Notes: a model not told the origin generated them from the sequence alone. A stretch of 64,000 nucleotides of DNA from Hyphomonadaceae bacterium (GCA_019747815.1 JAIEQJ010000001.1:1-64000); one strand, 5' to 3'; counted from the first letter of the stretch, positions 47,016 through 55,857 are shown. A program made the numbers and translations.

Positions 47016-47941
47016 GGTGCAGCAGCAAACCGCAGGCAATCCTAGGCCATGGGCCAGCACCGATCATGGTCGGCGAGTTCGGCAGGACCCCGGTCCTGGT
47101 CTTTGGCGGTCCCTACTCCAATCTGCGGGCGTTGCAGGCGCTGCGTGCCAAGGCTGCGGCGCTGGGTGTGCCCCCGCCCCGAGTCATCTGCACCGGGGAT
47201 GTCGTTGCCTACTGCGCCGAGCCGGAGGAGACAATTGCGGCTATCCGCGATTGGGGCTGCCATGTGGTGGCCGGCAATTGCGAGCAGCAGCTCGCTCTCG
47301 GAGCAGACGATTGCGGATGCGGTTTTGCCCAAGGCTCGGCCTGCGATTCTCTTTCCAAAGGTTGGTATGCATTTGCCGTTGCGCGCATATCCGCGGCAAG
47401 CCGGGCATGGATGGCTCAGCTGCCAAACAGCCTGTGGCTCACCTATCGCGGCTTGTCCCTGCGCGTGGTGCACGGCGGCATCGACCGGATCAACCGCTTC
47501 CTCTTCTCCTCGCAGCGGTCGCTCATCGCGACAGAGCTCGCGCGGGCTCGTGCCGACGTCGTGATTGCCGGACATGCAGGGTTGCCGTTCATCAGACCGC
47601 ATCGAGATCAGGTCTGGTTCAATCCCGGTGTGATCGGCATGCCGGCAAACGACGGCACGCCCGACGTCTGGTACGGCCTCATTCGCTGTACCGGCGACGG
47701 CCTGGGCTTTCTCACGCAGAGGCTGAGCTATGACCACCACGGCGCCGCATCGGCGATGCGCAAGCACGGCTACGCCGATGCCTATGCGGACGCCCTCATC
47801 AGCGGATGCTGGCCCAGCATCGACGTCTTGCCCGCGCACGAGAGAGCCTCGACCGGAGAGGGACTCAAAGAGCAGGAGCTGATCGTGCCGAGCCCGAGGC
47901 TGTCTTCCACACGGACGTGGAGAGCAGTTGCTGCGGTGTGA
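47012..47941 (+). CDS. Metallophosphoesterase (calcineurin-like)
   Basis: A 309-residue phosphoesterase. The fold order is LVFGGPYSNLRALQAL (in place of the usual GDxHG start), ICTGDVVAYCAEPEETIAA (GD motif), VVAGNCEQQLAL (GNxE motif), LRVVHGGIDRINRFLF (VHGG) and VIAGHAGLPF (GHxxxP). These supply the dinuclear metal ligands, although the first Asp-x-His is not in its classic form. It is coupled to nrsF by a four-base overlap and followed by the radical SAM gene, so it belongs to the sigF unit. Substrate unknown. Confidence 0.82.
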   Translation: MRCSSKPQAILGHGPAPIMVGEFGRTPVLVFGGPYSNLRALQALRAKAAALGVPPPRVICTGDVVAYCAEPEETIAAIRDWGCHVVAGNCEQQLALGADDCGCGFAQGSACDSLSKGWYAFAVARISAASRAWMAQLPNSLWLTYRGLSLRVVHGGIDRINRFLFSSQRSLIATELARARADVVIAGHAGLPFIRPHRDQVWFNPGVIGMPANDGTPDVWYGLIRCTGDGLGFLTQRLSYDHHGAASAMRKHGYADAYADALISGCWPSIDVLPAHERASTGEGLKEQELIVPSPRLSSTRTWRAVAAV

Positions 47942-48000
47942 TCCCGGGCGACCATGAATGGCGCCGGCGCAACGGACGTGAAGAGAAGGCCTCCACGAGT

Positions 48001-48952
48001 ATGAACGCACCAGTCAGATTACCGAAATTCACGTCACAGATCTGGACGGCCAAAGGCGAGCGCCGAGCCAGCATCGGCCTGCGTTCGCTGGAGACGCTCT
48101 GGTTCAACACGGGAACGTTGTGCAACATCACATGCGCCAACTGCTACATCGAAAGCTCGCCGCGCAACGACCGGCTCGCCTATTTGTCTTTGGCCGAACT
48201 CACGACCTATCTCGACGAGATCAAGCGCGACGGCCTGCCGACGCGGCTGATCGGCTTCACGGGCGGCGAGCCGTTCATGAATGCCGCGTTCCCCCGCCAT
48301 GCTCGAAGAGGCGCTCGCGCGCGGCTTCGAGACACTGACGTTGACCAACGCCATGCGGCCGATGATGCGCTGGAAGGACCGCATCGCGACGCTGACGTCG
48401 AGATATGGCGAGGCAATGCGCGTGCGCGTTTCCCTCGACCACTATCGCACCGACATCCATGATCGGGAGCGTGGAGCCGGAAGTTTCGCTAAGACCATGG
48501 AGGGGCTGCAGTGGCTGGCATCTCAAGAAATGGCCCTTGAACTCGCCGGCCGGCGCCTTTCCGGCGAAACAGAGCATGAGCTACGGAGCGGCTTTGATCG
48601 CCTTCTGCGAGCGCACGCCATTCCGATTGACGCCCACGACCCTCATCAGCTCGTGATCTTTCCTGAGATGGCGGATGCGGCTGATCCACCGGAGATCACG
48701 CCCGCATGCTGGAACATCCTCAATGTGTCCCCGGCAGACATCATGTGCGCAACGGGCCGCATGGTCGTAAAGCGAAAGGGTTCAGACCGGCCCGTCGTCA
48801 TTGCTTGCACGCTGCTGCCATACGATGCGCGCTTTGAGCTCGGCATGACGCTTGCCGAGGCCCACAAGCCCGTGAACCTGGCACACCGGCACTGCGCCAC
48901 ATTCTGCGTGCTCGGCGGTGCTGCGTGCGGGCAGGCGCGGCAAAGCCGCTAG
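48001..48952 (+). pseudogene. Radical SAM protein, one-base frameshift
   Basis: ATG 48001 opens a radical SAM enzyme. The cluster motif is LCNITCANCYIESSPRND (C-x3-C-x2-C, near residue 42), followed by RLIGFTGGEPFMN, the SAM-binding GGE motif. After a run of five C (48291-48295) the frame is lost; the other frame continues MLEEALARGFETLTLTNAMR and runs to 48952, with more cysteines near the end (HRHCATFCVLGGAAC). Removing one C joins both parts to a protein of about 316 residues. It may be a real mutation or a sequence error in a homopolymer. It lies in the sigF unit. Confidence 0.84.
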
Positions 48953-48969
48953 GAACGGGGTGGCTTCAG

Positions 48970-49779
48970 ATGGATCGGCGACGGGCGATCGGTGCGATTT
49001 CTCTCCTGGTGATCGCTGGCCTTCCCGGGTCCGGGCTTGCCGAGACATCGGAGGCGGTGTTCGATGCGCTGCTTGGCAAGTACGTCGTCGCGGCGCCCGA
49101 TGGCGTCAACCGCGTCGACTATAAGACGTGGAAGGCCAACCCGGGAGACGTCGCAAGCCTGGGGGGCTACATCCGCCAGCTCGGCGCGCGCACACCCTCG
49201 AAGATGCCGCGCGACGCGGCCTTCGCCTTCTGGTGCAATCTCTACAATGCCGTCACCCTGAAGGTTGTTCTCGACCGGTATCCGGTCGGGTCGATCCGCG
49301 AAATCAAGAGCGAAGGCCTGTTCGACCCGAAAGCCTACACCGGACCCTGGCGGACCAAGCGGGTCAGCATCGAGAGCCGATCCTATTCTCTCGATGACAT
49401 CGAGAACGAGGTTCTGCGGCCCGTGTTCAAGGACCCACGCGTGCACTACGCCATCAATTGTGCCTCGTATGGATGTCCAAACCTGCGCAACAAGGCCTGG
49501 ACAGCCGCCACGCTTGCCGCCGATTTGGACCGGGCGGCGCACGACTACATCAATCATCCGCGCGGCGTAACGATGCTCACAAGCAACAGGCTGAGGGTGT
49601 CGAGCATCTACAAGTGGTTTGCGGAGGACTTTGGCGGAACCGATGCAGGTAAGATTGCCCACCTTCGCAAATACGCGGGGCCGAGGCTTGCGGCCGCGCT
49701 CTCTGCCAATCCGGTCATCGCCGAGGACGCATACGACTGGTCTCTCAATGATGTGAAGGACAATGCCAAATCGCAGTGA
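48970..49779 (+). CDS. DUF547 domain-containing exported protein
   Basis: A 269-residue protein with a signal peptide (AIGAISLLVIAGLPGSGLA) and a DUF547 domain over most of the rest. Typical segments are FDALLGKYVV, VDYKTWKANP, FAFWCNLYNAVTLKVVLDRY, DPRVHYAINCASYGCPNLRN and KWFAEDFGG. The FWxNLYNA and HxAxxCxxxGCP patterns define the family. Function is unknown; exported DUF547 proteins recur beside radical SAM and TVP38 genes in SigF-type clusters. The ATG is 17 bases after the radical SAM stop. Confidence 0.9.
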   Translation: MDRRRAIGAISLLVIAGLPGSGLAETSEAVFDALLGKYVVAAPDGVNRVDYKTWKANPGDVASLGGYIRQLGARTPSKMPRDAAFAFWCNLYNAVTLKVVLDRYPVGSIREIKSEGLFDPKAYTGPWRTKRVSIESRSYSLDDIENEVLRPVFKDPRVHYAINCASYGCPNLRNKAWTAATLAADLDRAAHDYINHPRGVTMLTSNRLRVSSIYKWFAEDFGGTDAGKIAHLRKYAGPRLAAALSANPVIAEDAYDWSLNDVKDNAKSQ

Positions 49780-49820
49780 GCGTTCCGCGCTGTCGCTGAC
49801 GAGACAAGCGCGTTGACCCG

Positions 49821-50042
49821 ATGATTGAGCTGCAGTCCACCATCACCTGCCCCCAATGCGGCCATCGTGCGGTCGAGACGATGCCGACAGACGCCTGCCA
49901 GTATGTCTACATCTGCCCGCGCTGCTCGGTCCGCCTCACGCCCAAGAAAGGCCATTGCTGTGTCTTTTGCTCCTATGGGTCGGCGCCCTGCCCGCCAATA
50001 CAGCTTGAGCGGCTCGCCCGTCCTGATGAACGGCGGCGGTGA
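49821..50042 (+). CDS. GDCCVxC-domain small protein
   Basis: A 73-residue protein with eight cysteines. TITCPQCGHRAVETM and YVYICPRCSVRLTPKKGHCC look like paired zinc-ribbon knuckles, and GHCCVFCSYGSAPCPPIQ matches the GDCCVxCSYG signature (here His replaces Asp). Members are often found near mercury or other metal-resistance genes and are thought to bind metal. It follows the DUF547 gene by 41 bases and may be the last gene of the sigF unit. Confidence 0.8.
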   Translation: MIELQSTITCPQCGHRAVETMPTDACQYVYICPRCSVRLTPKKGHCCVFCSYGSAPCPPIQLERLARPDERRR

Positions 50043-50099
50043 CGTGTGCGCCAACTCCACGTCGGCTAATCGAGAACGGCACTATCGAAGGAGTGCGCA

Positions 50100-50542
50100 A
50101 TGATCAGGCTGTCGGGGTCCGTATGTATTGACGCTCCGGTCGACATGGTTTGGTCGAGCCTTGCGAGGCTCGAGGATATCGAGATCTGGTCGCACCTTGT
50201 CAGACGCGCAAGCTGTCCCCACGGCAGATCGCGTGGCGTGGGCGCCGAACGCACCTGCGAGCTGGCCGGCAATATCATCATCGAGGAGCGTTGGATCGCC
50301 TGGGATGAAGGCCGATCCTTCGCCTAGGAGGCAACGGGCTTGCCGCTGGTCAAGCGCGCGCACAATCTCTGGTCGGTGCACCCGGAAAACGAGCGTGGAG
50401 TACTGAGCACGTTGTGGCCAGGATTTCGTCGCCTCGGGCGCTTCCGCACACTGCAGCAATGGTGCGGGAGATCGAACGAAGCGATGCTGCACAGGCGGGG
50501 TTCGTGCGCAGCTTTTCCGGCGCTAGAGCGTATAGATTGTGA
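50100..50542 (+). pseudogene. SRPBCC (START-fold) protein, nonsense and frameshift
   Basis: ATG 50100 begins IRLSGSVCIDAPVDMVWSSL and RLEDIEIWSHLV, then CELAGNIIIEERWIAWDEGR, a typical SRPBCC beginning. A TAG follows SFA where relatives have Tyr, and the same frame goes on EATGLPLVKRAHNLWSVHPE. After about 50400 the frame changes and the match fades. It looks like a decayed polyketide-cyclase-like lipid or ligand-binding protein. Confidence 0.62.
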
Positions 50543-50589
50543 CATGTAATAGCGTTACACTGATGGTCTCTGGACGGCAGGCGAATAAG

Positions 50590-50883
50590 ATGCCTTTGCA
50601 GGGACACAACATTCTTATCGTAGACCCGGACATTGACGGCTTCGTCAACGACTTGCAACGGCTCTTGGGCGATGCCGGCGCGGACACGCTGGTGACAAGA
50701 GATTTGCCTACGGCGCGACGGCGCAGCGAAACCTTCGAATTCACCGCGGTGGTGGCCCGTTCTGACCTGTCCGAGATCAAAGACCATGTGACTCTGCCGA
50801 CGCTGCTCTACGGCACGCGCGGCGCTGAACGGAATGCCGGCGCCGTCGTACGGCGATTGAAGCGGCGGCTGAGCGCAAGCTGA
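50590..50883 (+). CDS. Response-regulator receiver-like single-domain protein
   Basis: A 97-residue protein resembling a short receiver domain: HNILIVDPDIDGFVNDLQRL with an acidic pair at the first strand, then DTLVTRDLPTARR and TAVVARSDL. The usual phosphoacceptor Asp and the later Lys are not clear, and the domain is about 20 residues shorter than normal, so it may be a degenerate receiver. No kinase is adjacent. Start at 50590 is preferred; ATGs at 50539 and 50563 are in frame. Confidence 0.58.
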   Translation: MPLQGHNILIVDPDIDGFVNDLQRLLGDAGADTLVTRDLPTARRRSETFEFTAVVARSDLSEIKDHVTLPTLLYGTRGAERNAGAVVRRLKRRLSAS

Positions 50884-50952
50884 ATGGGCGGCCCGCGGTG
50901 TTGGCACGCTAAACCTTTGCTTACCTGTGACACGTCTTGCATGGAGCGCCAA

Positions 50953-51150
50953 ATGAAGACGCACCTTTGCTGCTTTCGTTAGTTGTCGTGGCAACGGCGC
51001 TCTCATTGGGCGCCTGCGCGAGCGTCGACGAGATTGCTACCGGTGACGACACGGCCTGCCGCGATGCTGGGCAAAACCGGGAACGCCGGCCTATGTCAAG
51101 TGTCGGGAGGACAGGGCGAACCATCGGGCCGTAGCACAGCGCGAAGGTGA
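50953..51150 (+). pseudogene. Small lipoprotein remnant, frameshifted
   Basis: One frame gives a lipoprotein signal, LLLSLVVVATALSLGACASV, and DEIATGDDTACRDAG. The next frame continues KPGTPAYVKCREDRANHRAV. This order (CxxxG then PGTPAYxxCR) is that of a small lipoprotein family I have seen in related bacteria. The start codon, ATG 50953, is again in another frame. At least two frame changes are needed. Confidence 0.45.
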
Positions 51151-51200
51151 CCGGTCCATGCGGCGGATGATGAAGACCAGGCGACACGCGAGAGCGGCGA

Positions 51201-51603
51201 CCGGGCGAGGTGACAGGCCGCGTACCGGCGGAGACACCTCGACGAGATCGGACACTCTCGACAACGCACGCTTGAACACGATTGTGTTGACCACACAAAG
51301 CGTGCGCTTGAGAGGTTGGCGTTACGTTACGCAGTAACGCAACGACAGGTGTTGAGAAGGATTGTCGAGGATGCGGAGCGAGCGGTCACCAGTGACCTGT
51401 CGAGTTCCGAGCTGCGCCGCTACTACGGAACGACGGCTTGAGGAGGCATTCGGCCCGGCGCGGTCCTCAAAGCGCAATGGGACGCTACGCCGGCCCCCTA
51501 GTGTAGGCGGGACAGTTGATCTCGCAGCAAATATCGTGCACCACTTCAATATTCTAGAGCGCGGTCGCTGAGATGGCGCTGTCCGGAGGCGCAACGAGCA
51601 GGA
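51201..51603. other. Gap upstream of the tandem HxlR gene, with a palindrome
   Basis: About 400 bases without a credible gene. CGTTAC (51325-51330), GCA, GTAACG (51334-51339) form a short palindrome, with GTTAC repeated just before it. It may be an operator for the HxlR protein downstream or a chance repeat. Confidence 0.4.
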
Positions 51604-52668
51604 ATGCCATCAGCGACGGCTCTGAAACACCGACCCCGTCCAACCTCTGTGCCGAGCAAGCGCAAGACGCACGCTTTGGCCACCACCGCGCATGGGCGCG
51701 AGCGCAACTGCTCCGTGGCCAGGACAGTGGGCATTCTCTCCGACGCCTGGGCGTTCCTGGTCATTCGCGAGGCCTTCTTCGGCGCGCGCCGCTTTGAGAC
51801 CTTTCGTTCCGCCCTTGGTCTGCCCAGAGCGACACTAACTGCCCGCCTCAACAATCTGACACAGCAAGGCATTTTCAGGCAGGTCCACTACGCGGAAGGC
51901 TCGAGCCGCGTCGAATATCGGCTGACGAAGGCGGGCCTCGACCTGTATCCGCCCTTCATGGCGCTGATGCAGTTCGGCGATCGATGGCTAACCGGCAAGA
52001 AGGGCCCCCCGCTGCAGCTCATTCACGCCGACTGTGGCAAGGAGTGCAAACCCATCGTTGGCTGCTCAGCATGCCTGAAGCAGGTGAACCCAGTCGACTC
52101 GAGCTATCGAGACGGGCCCGGCGCCGGTCGTACGCCGGTGCGCGGTACGAAAAGGTCTCGACGCGCTTCCGACCCTTCCCAGTTCATGCGGGGCCGGCCT
52201 AGTTCGGTGTCCTTGTCGCTCAGCGTCATGGGCGACAAGTGGAGTTTCCTGGTCATTCGCGAGGCGTTCCTGGGTGTCCGCCGGTTCGATCGGTTCGCCG
52301 CCGAGTTGGGCATCGCCCCCAATATTCTTACCGATCGGCTCAATCGCCTCATCGATCGAGGCATCTTCAAGAAAAAGAAGTATCAGGATCTACCGGAGCG
52401 CTACGAGTATCGCCTGACCGAGATGGGCAAGGACCTCTACGGTTCCCTCGTCGCCATGATGGCCTGGGGAGATCGGTGGCTTTCGCATGGCGAGCCACCG
52501 CTGCAGCTCACGCACAAGGCCTGCGGCAAGGACTTCACGCCGAAGGTAATCTGCGACAAGTGCCGCAGGCCTGTCACCGCGCACAACATGAAGTACCGCT
52601 TGAAGTACGATCCCCACGCGTACGAGGCCGACAGCGACTACGGCCGGGTCGCGCCCGGCCGTATCTGA
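51604..52668 (+). CDS. Tandem HxlR-family transcription regulator
   Basis: A 354-residue protein with two HxlR winged-helix domains in one chain. Domain 1 (about residues 38-150) has LSDAWAFLVIREAFFGARRF and LPRATLTARLNNLTQQGIF. Domain 2 (about 195-310) has MGDKWSFLVIREAFLGVRRF and APNILTDRLNRLIDRGIFKK. Each domain is followed by a Cys-rich tail (CGKECKPIVGCSAC and CGKDFTPKVICDKC) that could bind metal. HxlR proteins are usually about 110-150 residues and dimerise; here the fusion makes a covalent dimer. It sits upstream of the ABC/Cox-like cluster and may regulate it. The exact start is uncertain. Confidence 0.87.
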   Translation: MPSATALKHRPRPTSVPSKRKTHALATTAHGRERNCSVARTVGILSDAWAFLVIREAFFGARRFETFRSALGLPRATLTARLNNLTQQGIFRQVHYAEGSSRVEYRLTKAGLDLYPPFMALMQFGDRWLTGKKGPPLQLIHADCGKECKPIVGCSACLKQVNPVDSSYRDGPGAGRTPVRGTKRSRRASDPSQFMRGRPSSVSLSLSVMGDKWSFLVIREAFLGVRRFDRFAAELGIAPNILTDRLNRLIDRGIFKKKKYQDLPERYEYRLTEMGKDLYGSLVAMMAWGDRWLSHGEPPLQLTHKACGKDFTPKVICDKCRRPVTAHNMKYRLKYDPHAYEADSDYGRVAPGRI

Positions 52669-52686
52669 TCGCAGATCGTGGGAGAC

Positions 52687-53892
52687 CTATTTCTTAACGA
52701 GTGGGCACTTGCTCTCCGTCAGCGGCCGATAGGCCTCGTTGGCTGGGATCACCGCCCGCAACTTGAGATAGTCCCACTCTCCCTTCGACTCCGACGGCTT
52801 CTTCACCTCATAGACGTACATGTCATGCACCATCCGGCCGTCCTCGCGGATGCGGCCGCCCTTGGCGAAGAAGTCGTCGATCGGCATCTCCCGCATCTTC
52901 GCCATCACCACTTTCGCTTCCCGTGTGCCCGCTGCTTGGATGGCCCTCAAGTAGTGCATCGTTGACGAGTAGTCGCCGGCGTCTCCCATGTGGGGCATAC
53001 GCTTCATTCTTTCGTAGAAGCGCTTGGCGAAGGCACGCGTGCCTTCGTCCCGATCCCAATAGAAAGCGCTGGTCAGCACCAATCCCTGCGCCAACTGAAG
53101 TCCCATGGCATGGACGTCGGTGTCCCATACCAACAGCCCGGCGAGGGTCTGTCCGCCCTGCGCGATGCCGAAAGCCTTGGCGGATTTGACCGCATTGATG
53201 AAGACCGTGCCGGAACCAGCAATCGCAATGACCTTTGCTTTCGACGCCTGCGCCTGCAGCAGGAATGACGAATGGTCGGAGGTATCGATTGGGTACCGCA
53301 CCGTACCGGTCACGGTGCCGTTGTTCGCCTTAAGCACAGCAATCGTATCACCTTCCAAGGCGTGACCGAACGCATAGTCTGCAGTCAGAAAATACCAACT
53401 GTTGAGACCCTCTTTGATCAGCGCCCTGCCGGTGCCGTTGGCAAGCGCGTAGGTGTCGTACGCATAGTGGATGCTGTTGGGCGTACATCCATCGTTGGTG
53501 AGGCGCGATGATCCGGAGCCGTTGACGATGGCAATCCGATCCTTCTCCTTGGCGATATTGGCAACGGACAAAGCGATCGCCGAGTTAATCAGGTTCGCAA
53601 TCATATCCACCTTCTGAACGTCGTACCACTCGCGCGCCTTGGCGATTGCAACCTCATTCTTGTTCTGGTGGTCGGCAACGAGAACCTCGATCGGCAGCCC
53701 CAAAACCTTACCGCCAAAGTCTTCGACCGCCATCTTGATGGCAGTCACCGAGCCCTGCCCGGACTCGTGAGAGAATTGTCCGGCCATATCGGTAAGAATG
53801 CCAATCCTGATCGGGTCCTGGCTTGTCTGCGCGACGGCCCCAGTGCTCGTTAGTAGTGCCGACAGCACCAAGCCAGCAGCTAGCTTCTTCAT
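52687..53892 (-). CDS. ABC transporter periplasmic substrate-binding protein (LivK type)
   Basis: A 401-residue type I periplasmic binding protein. A signal peptide (ending AVAQ, about residue 22) is followed by PIRIGILTDMAGQFSHESGQ, AIKMAVEDFGG and VADHQNKNEVAIAKAREWYD, the standard beginning of Peripla_BP_6 proteins, and LTADYAFGHALEGD in the middle. Ligands of this group include branched amino acids, aromatic acids and amides. It is divergent from the livGFHM genes and completes the importer. A good ribosome site (GGAGGAGACG) precedes the ATG. Confidence 0.94.
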   Translation of the reverse strand: MKKLAAGLVLSALLTSTGAVAQTSQDPIRIGILTDMAGQFSHESGQGSVTAIKMAVEDFGGKVLGLPIEVLVADHQNKNEVAIAKAREWYDVQKVDMIANLINSAIALSVANIAKEKDRIAIVNGSGSSRLTNDGCTPNSIHYAYDTYALANGTGRALIKEGLNSWYFLTADYAFGHALEGDTIAVLKANNGTVTGTVRYPIDTSDHSSFLLQAQASKAKVIAIAGSGTVFINAVKSAKAFGIAQGGQTLAGLLVWDTDVHAMGLQLAQGLVLTSAFYWDRDEGTRAFAKRFYERMKRMPHMGDAGDYSSTMHYLRAIQAAGTREAKVVMAKMREMPIDDFFAKGGRIREDGRMVHDMYVYEVKKPSESKGEWDYLKLRAVIPANEAYRPLTESKCPLVKK

Positions 53893-54065
53893 CGTCTCCT
53901 CCGGTTACACGCGGATTGTTCGCGTGGGGTGAATTGCCGCGGAGAGCGATCGCGCCGTTCCCGATTGCTCCCGGAAAGCTATCCGGGATCACCACTGGCG
54001 TCGTCCTCTCGCGTCTTGTTGGGGCATCTCAAGGCCCTGCCAATCCAACCGCTTGGAACGAGCGC

Positions 54066-54115
54066 TTGACTGACTTTTATAAATAGACTAATCGGCATGT
54101 GAGCTGTCAAGCTCA
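54066..54115 (+). promoter_or_regulatory. Candidate promoter and operator of the livGFHM operon
   Basis: TTGACT (54066-54071), 17 bases, TAATCG (54089-54094) is a moderate sigma-70-like pair in an AT-rich patch. TGAGCT, GTCA, AGCTCA (54100-54115) is an inverted repeat at the expected transcription start, the position of a repressor site. The remaining intergenic region (53893-54065) shows nothing clear. Confidence 0.4.
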
Positions 54116-54251
54116 TACGGCATGAAAAAGATTGCGAAACTGACAGAAGAGCACCCTAGGTGCCTGTTGGAGGACGCGTGCCACGTCGAGTGCGTCAACG
54201 ACGAATCCACATACGTGCGTTGGTCGAGGTTGCCGCGATGCGGGAGCATTG

Positions 54252-55073
54252 ATGCTTGATCGGCGAGCGAACCTGTCGGAGTTGGACGGAATAGGTGGAT
54301 CGAACACCGCCGAGATCATTCTGGAAGCACACGGCCTTCGGAAGGAGTTCAGCGGCTTTGCGGCCGTGGCCGGCGTTGATCTCGCCGTCAGGCACGGCTC
54401 GATTCACGCACTGATCGGCCCGAACGGCGCCGGCAAGACGACCGTCTTCAATCTGCTCACCAAGTTCATCGCGCCGACCGCCGGCCGGATAAGTTTCGAA
54501 GGCGAAGACATTACGTCAGAGCCGCCAGCAGCCTTGGCGCGCCGTGGCATCGTACGCTCGTTTCAGATCTCAGCGATCTTTCCGCATCTGTCCGTGCACG
54601 AAAACCTGCGCATTGCCTTGCAGCAGCGCATGGTATCGCCATTGTGGTTTTGGACCGGTGGCCAGGCCGTCGCGGGTCTGCAGCCCCGCATCGCTGAGGT
54701 CCTCGAGCAGTTCGATCTTGCGGACCTCGCCGATCATCGAGCCGGTGAACTCGCCTACGGCCAGAAGCGCATTCTTGAGCTGGCCACAACGGTGGCTACG
54801 GCTCCCAAGCTGATGCTGCTCGATGAGCCGACGCAAGGCTTGGGGCATGAGGACGTTGACCGCGTAACCGCCCTGATCAAGCGTGTAGCCGTGGGACGCA
54901 CCGTGCTGATGGTCGAGCACAACATGCGCATGGTCGCAAACGTGGCTGATCGCATCAGCGTGCTGCGCCGAGGCGAGAAGATTGCCGAAGGGACTTATGA
55001 CGAGGTATCGCGCGATCCCCAAGTGATCGAAGCGTATCTTGGATCGCGTGCCAGGCGGCGGAGCAAGGCATGA
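54252..55073 (+). CDS. livG: ABC transporter ATP-binding protein (LivG type)
   Basis: A 273-residue ATPase of the branched-chain amino-acid-type importer. Walker A is GPNGAGKTT (near residue 57), the Q-loop [12 protein letters not shown], the signature is weakly conserved as [13 protein letters not shown] (LSYGxQ type), Walker B is [11 protein letters not shown] and the switch His is in [11 protein letters not shown]. The BCA_ABC_TP-like C-terminal tail (VIEAYLG) is present. ATG 54252 has GGGAG upstream. It overlaps the livF start by four bases (ATGA). Confidence 0.95.
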   Translation: MLDRRANLSELDGIGGSNTAEIILEAHGLRKEFSGFAAVAGVDLAVRHGSIHALIGPNGAGKTTVFNLLTKFIAPTAGRISFEGEDITSEPPAALARRGIVRSFQISAIFPHLSVHENLRIALQQRMVSPLWFWTGGQAVAGLQPRIAEVLEQFDLADLADHRAGELAYGQKRILELATTVATAPKLMLLDEPTQGLGHEDVDRVTALIKRVAVGRTVLMVEHNMRMVANVADRISVLRRGEKIAEGTYDEVSRDPQVIEAYLGSRARRRSKA

Positions 55074-55849
55074 CCACGTCGCTCGCGCTCAGCACACCGA
55101 TCTCAGCAGCGACGGAAATGGGGCCGACCGCTGCAGCAGCCGCACAACGCCGCCAAATCCTCGCCCTGCAGGACGTTCACGCCTGGTATGGCGAGTCCCA
55201 CATCTTGCACGGTATGACCCTGTCGGTGGCGGAGGGCGAGGTCGTCTCTCTCCTAGGCCGCAACGGTGGAGGCCGCACAACCACGCTGCGCGCAATCATG
55301 GGCTTGGTGGACCGCCGCAAGGGGTCGATCCGCATTGCAGGCGCTGAAGTGATCGCTCTGCCGCCACATCGGATCGCCCGGTTGGGCGTCGGATACTGCC
55401 CTGAGGAACGGGGCATCTTCGCCAGCCTAACGTGCGAAGAGAACCTGCGCCTTCCCCCAAGCCAAGCTGGCGGCGGCATGTCGGTCGATGAGATCTACGC
55501 GCTGCTGCCCAACCTCGCCGAGCGGCGCAAGACACAAGGAACCCGGCTCTCCGGCGGAGAACAGCAAATGCTCGCCATCGCGCGGGTACTGCGCACCGGC
55601 TCCCGGCTCCTGCTGCTGGACGAGATCTCCGAAGGTCTGGCGCCCGTGATCGTCGACCGGCTTCTCGAGCTGATTACGCGGCTGAAATCGCTTAACTACA
55701 CCATCCTGCTCGTGGAACAGAACACCCACTTCGTCGAAGATTTGGCGGACCGCCATTTCGTTGTCGAGCGTGGCCAGGTGGTGCTGCATGTGACGGCCGC
55801 CGAGCTCGCGTCAAGCGCCGAGCTCCTCGAACGCTATATCGGCGTGTGA
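55070..55849 (+). CDS. livF: ABC transporter ATP-binding protein (LivF type), unusual Walker A
   Basis: A 259-residue ATPase, second of the pair. After a 28-residue Ala-rich extension comes ILALQDVHAWYGESHILHGM. Walker A reads GRNGGGRTT, with Arg where the nucleotide-binding Lys is normally found. The Q-loop, the signature RLSGGEQQMLAIARVL, Walker B LLLLDEISEGLAP and the switch TILLVEQN are intact. Lys-to-Arg at this spot occurs in some LivF relatives but is uncommon. It may work as the weaker site of the LivFG heterodimer. Coupled to livG by overlap. Confidence 0.95.
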   Translation: MTTSLALSTPISAATEMGPTAAAAAQRRQILALQDVHAWYGESHILHGMTLSVAEGEVVSLLGRNGGGRTTTLRAIMGLVDRRKGSIRIAGAEVIALPPHRIARLGVGYCPEERGIFASLTCEENLRLPPSQAGGGMSVDEIYALLPNLAERRKTQGTRLSGGEQQMLAIARVLRTGSRLLLLDEISEGLAPVIVDRLLELITRLKSLNYTILLVEQNTHFVEDLADRHFVVERGQVVLHVTAAELASSAELLERYIGV

Positions 55850-55857
55850 GGGGGAAC

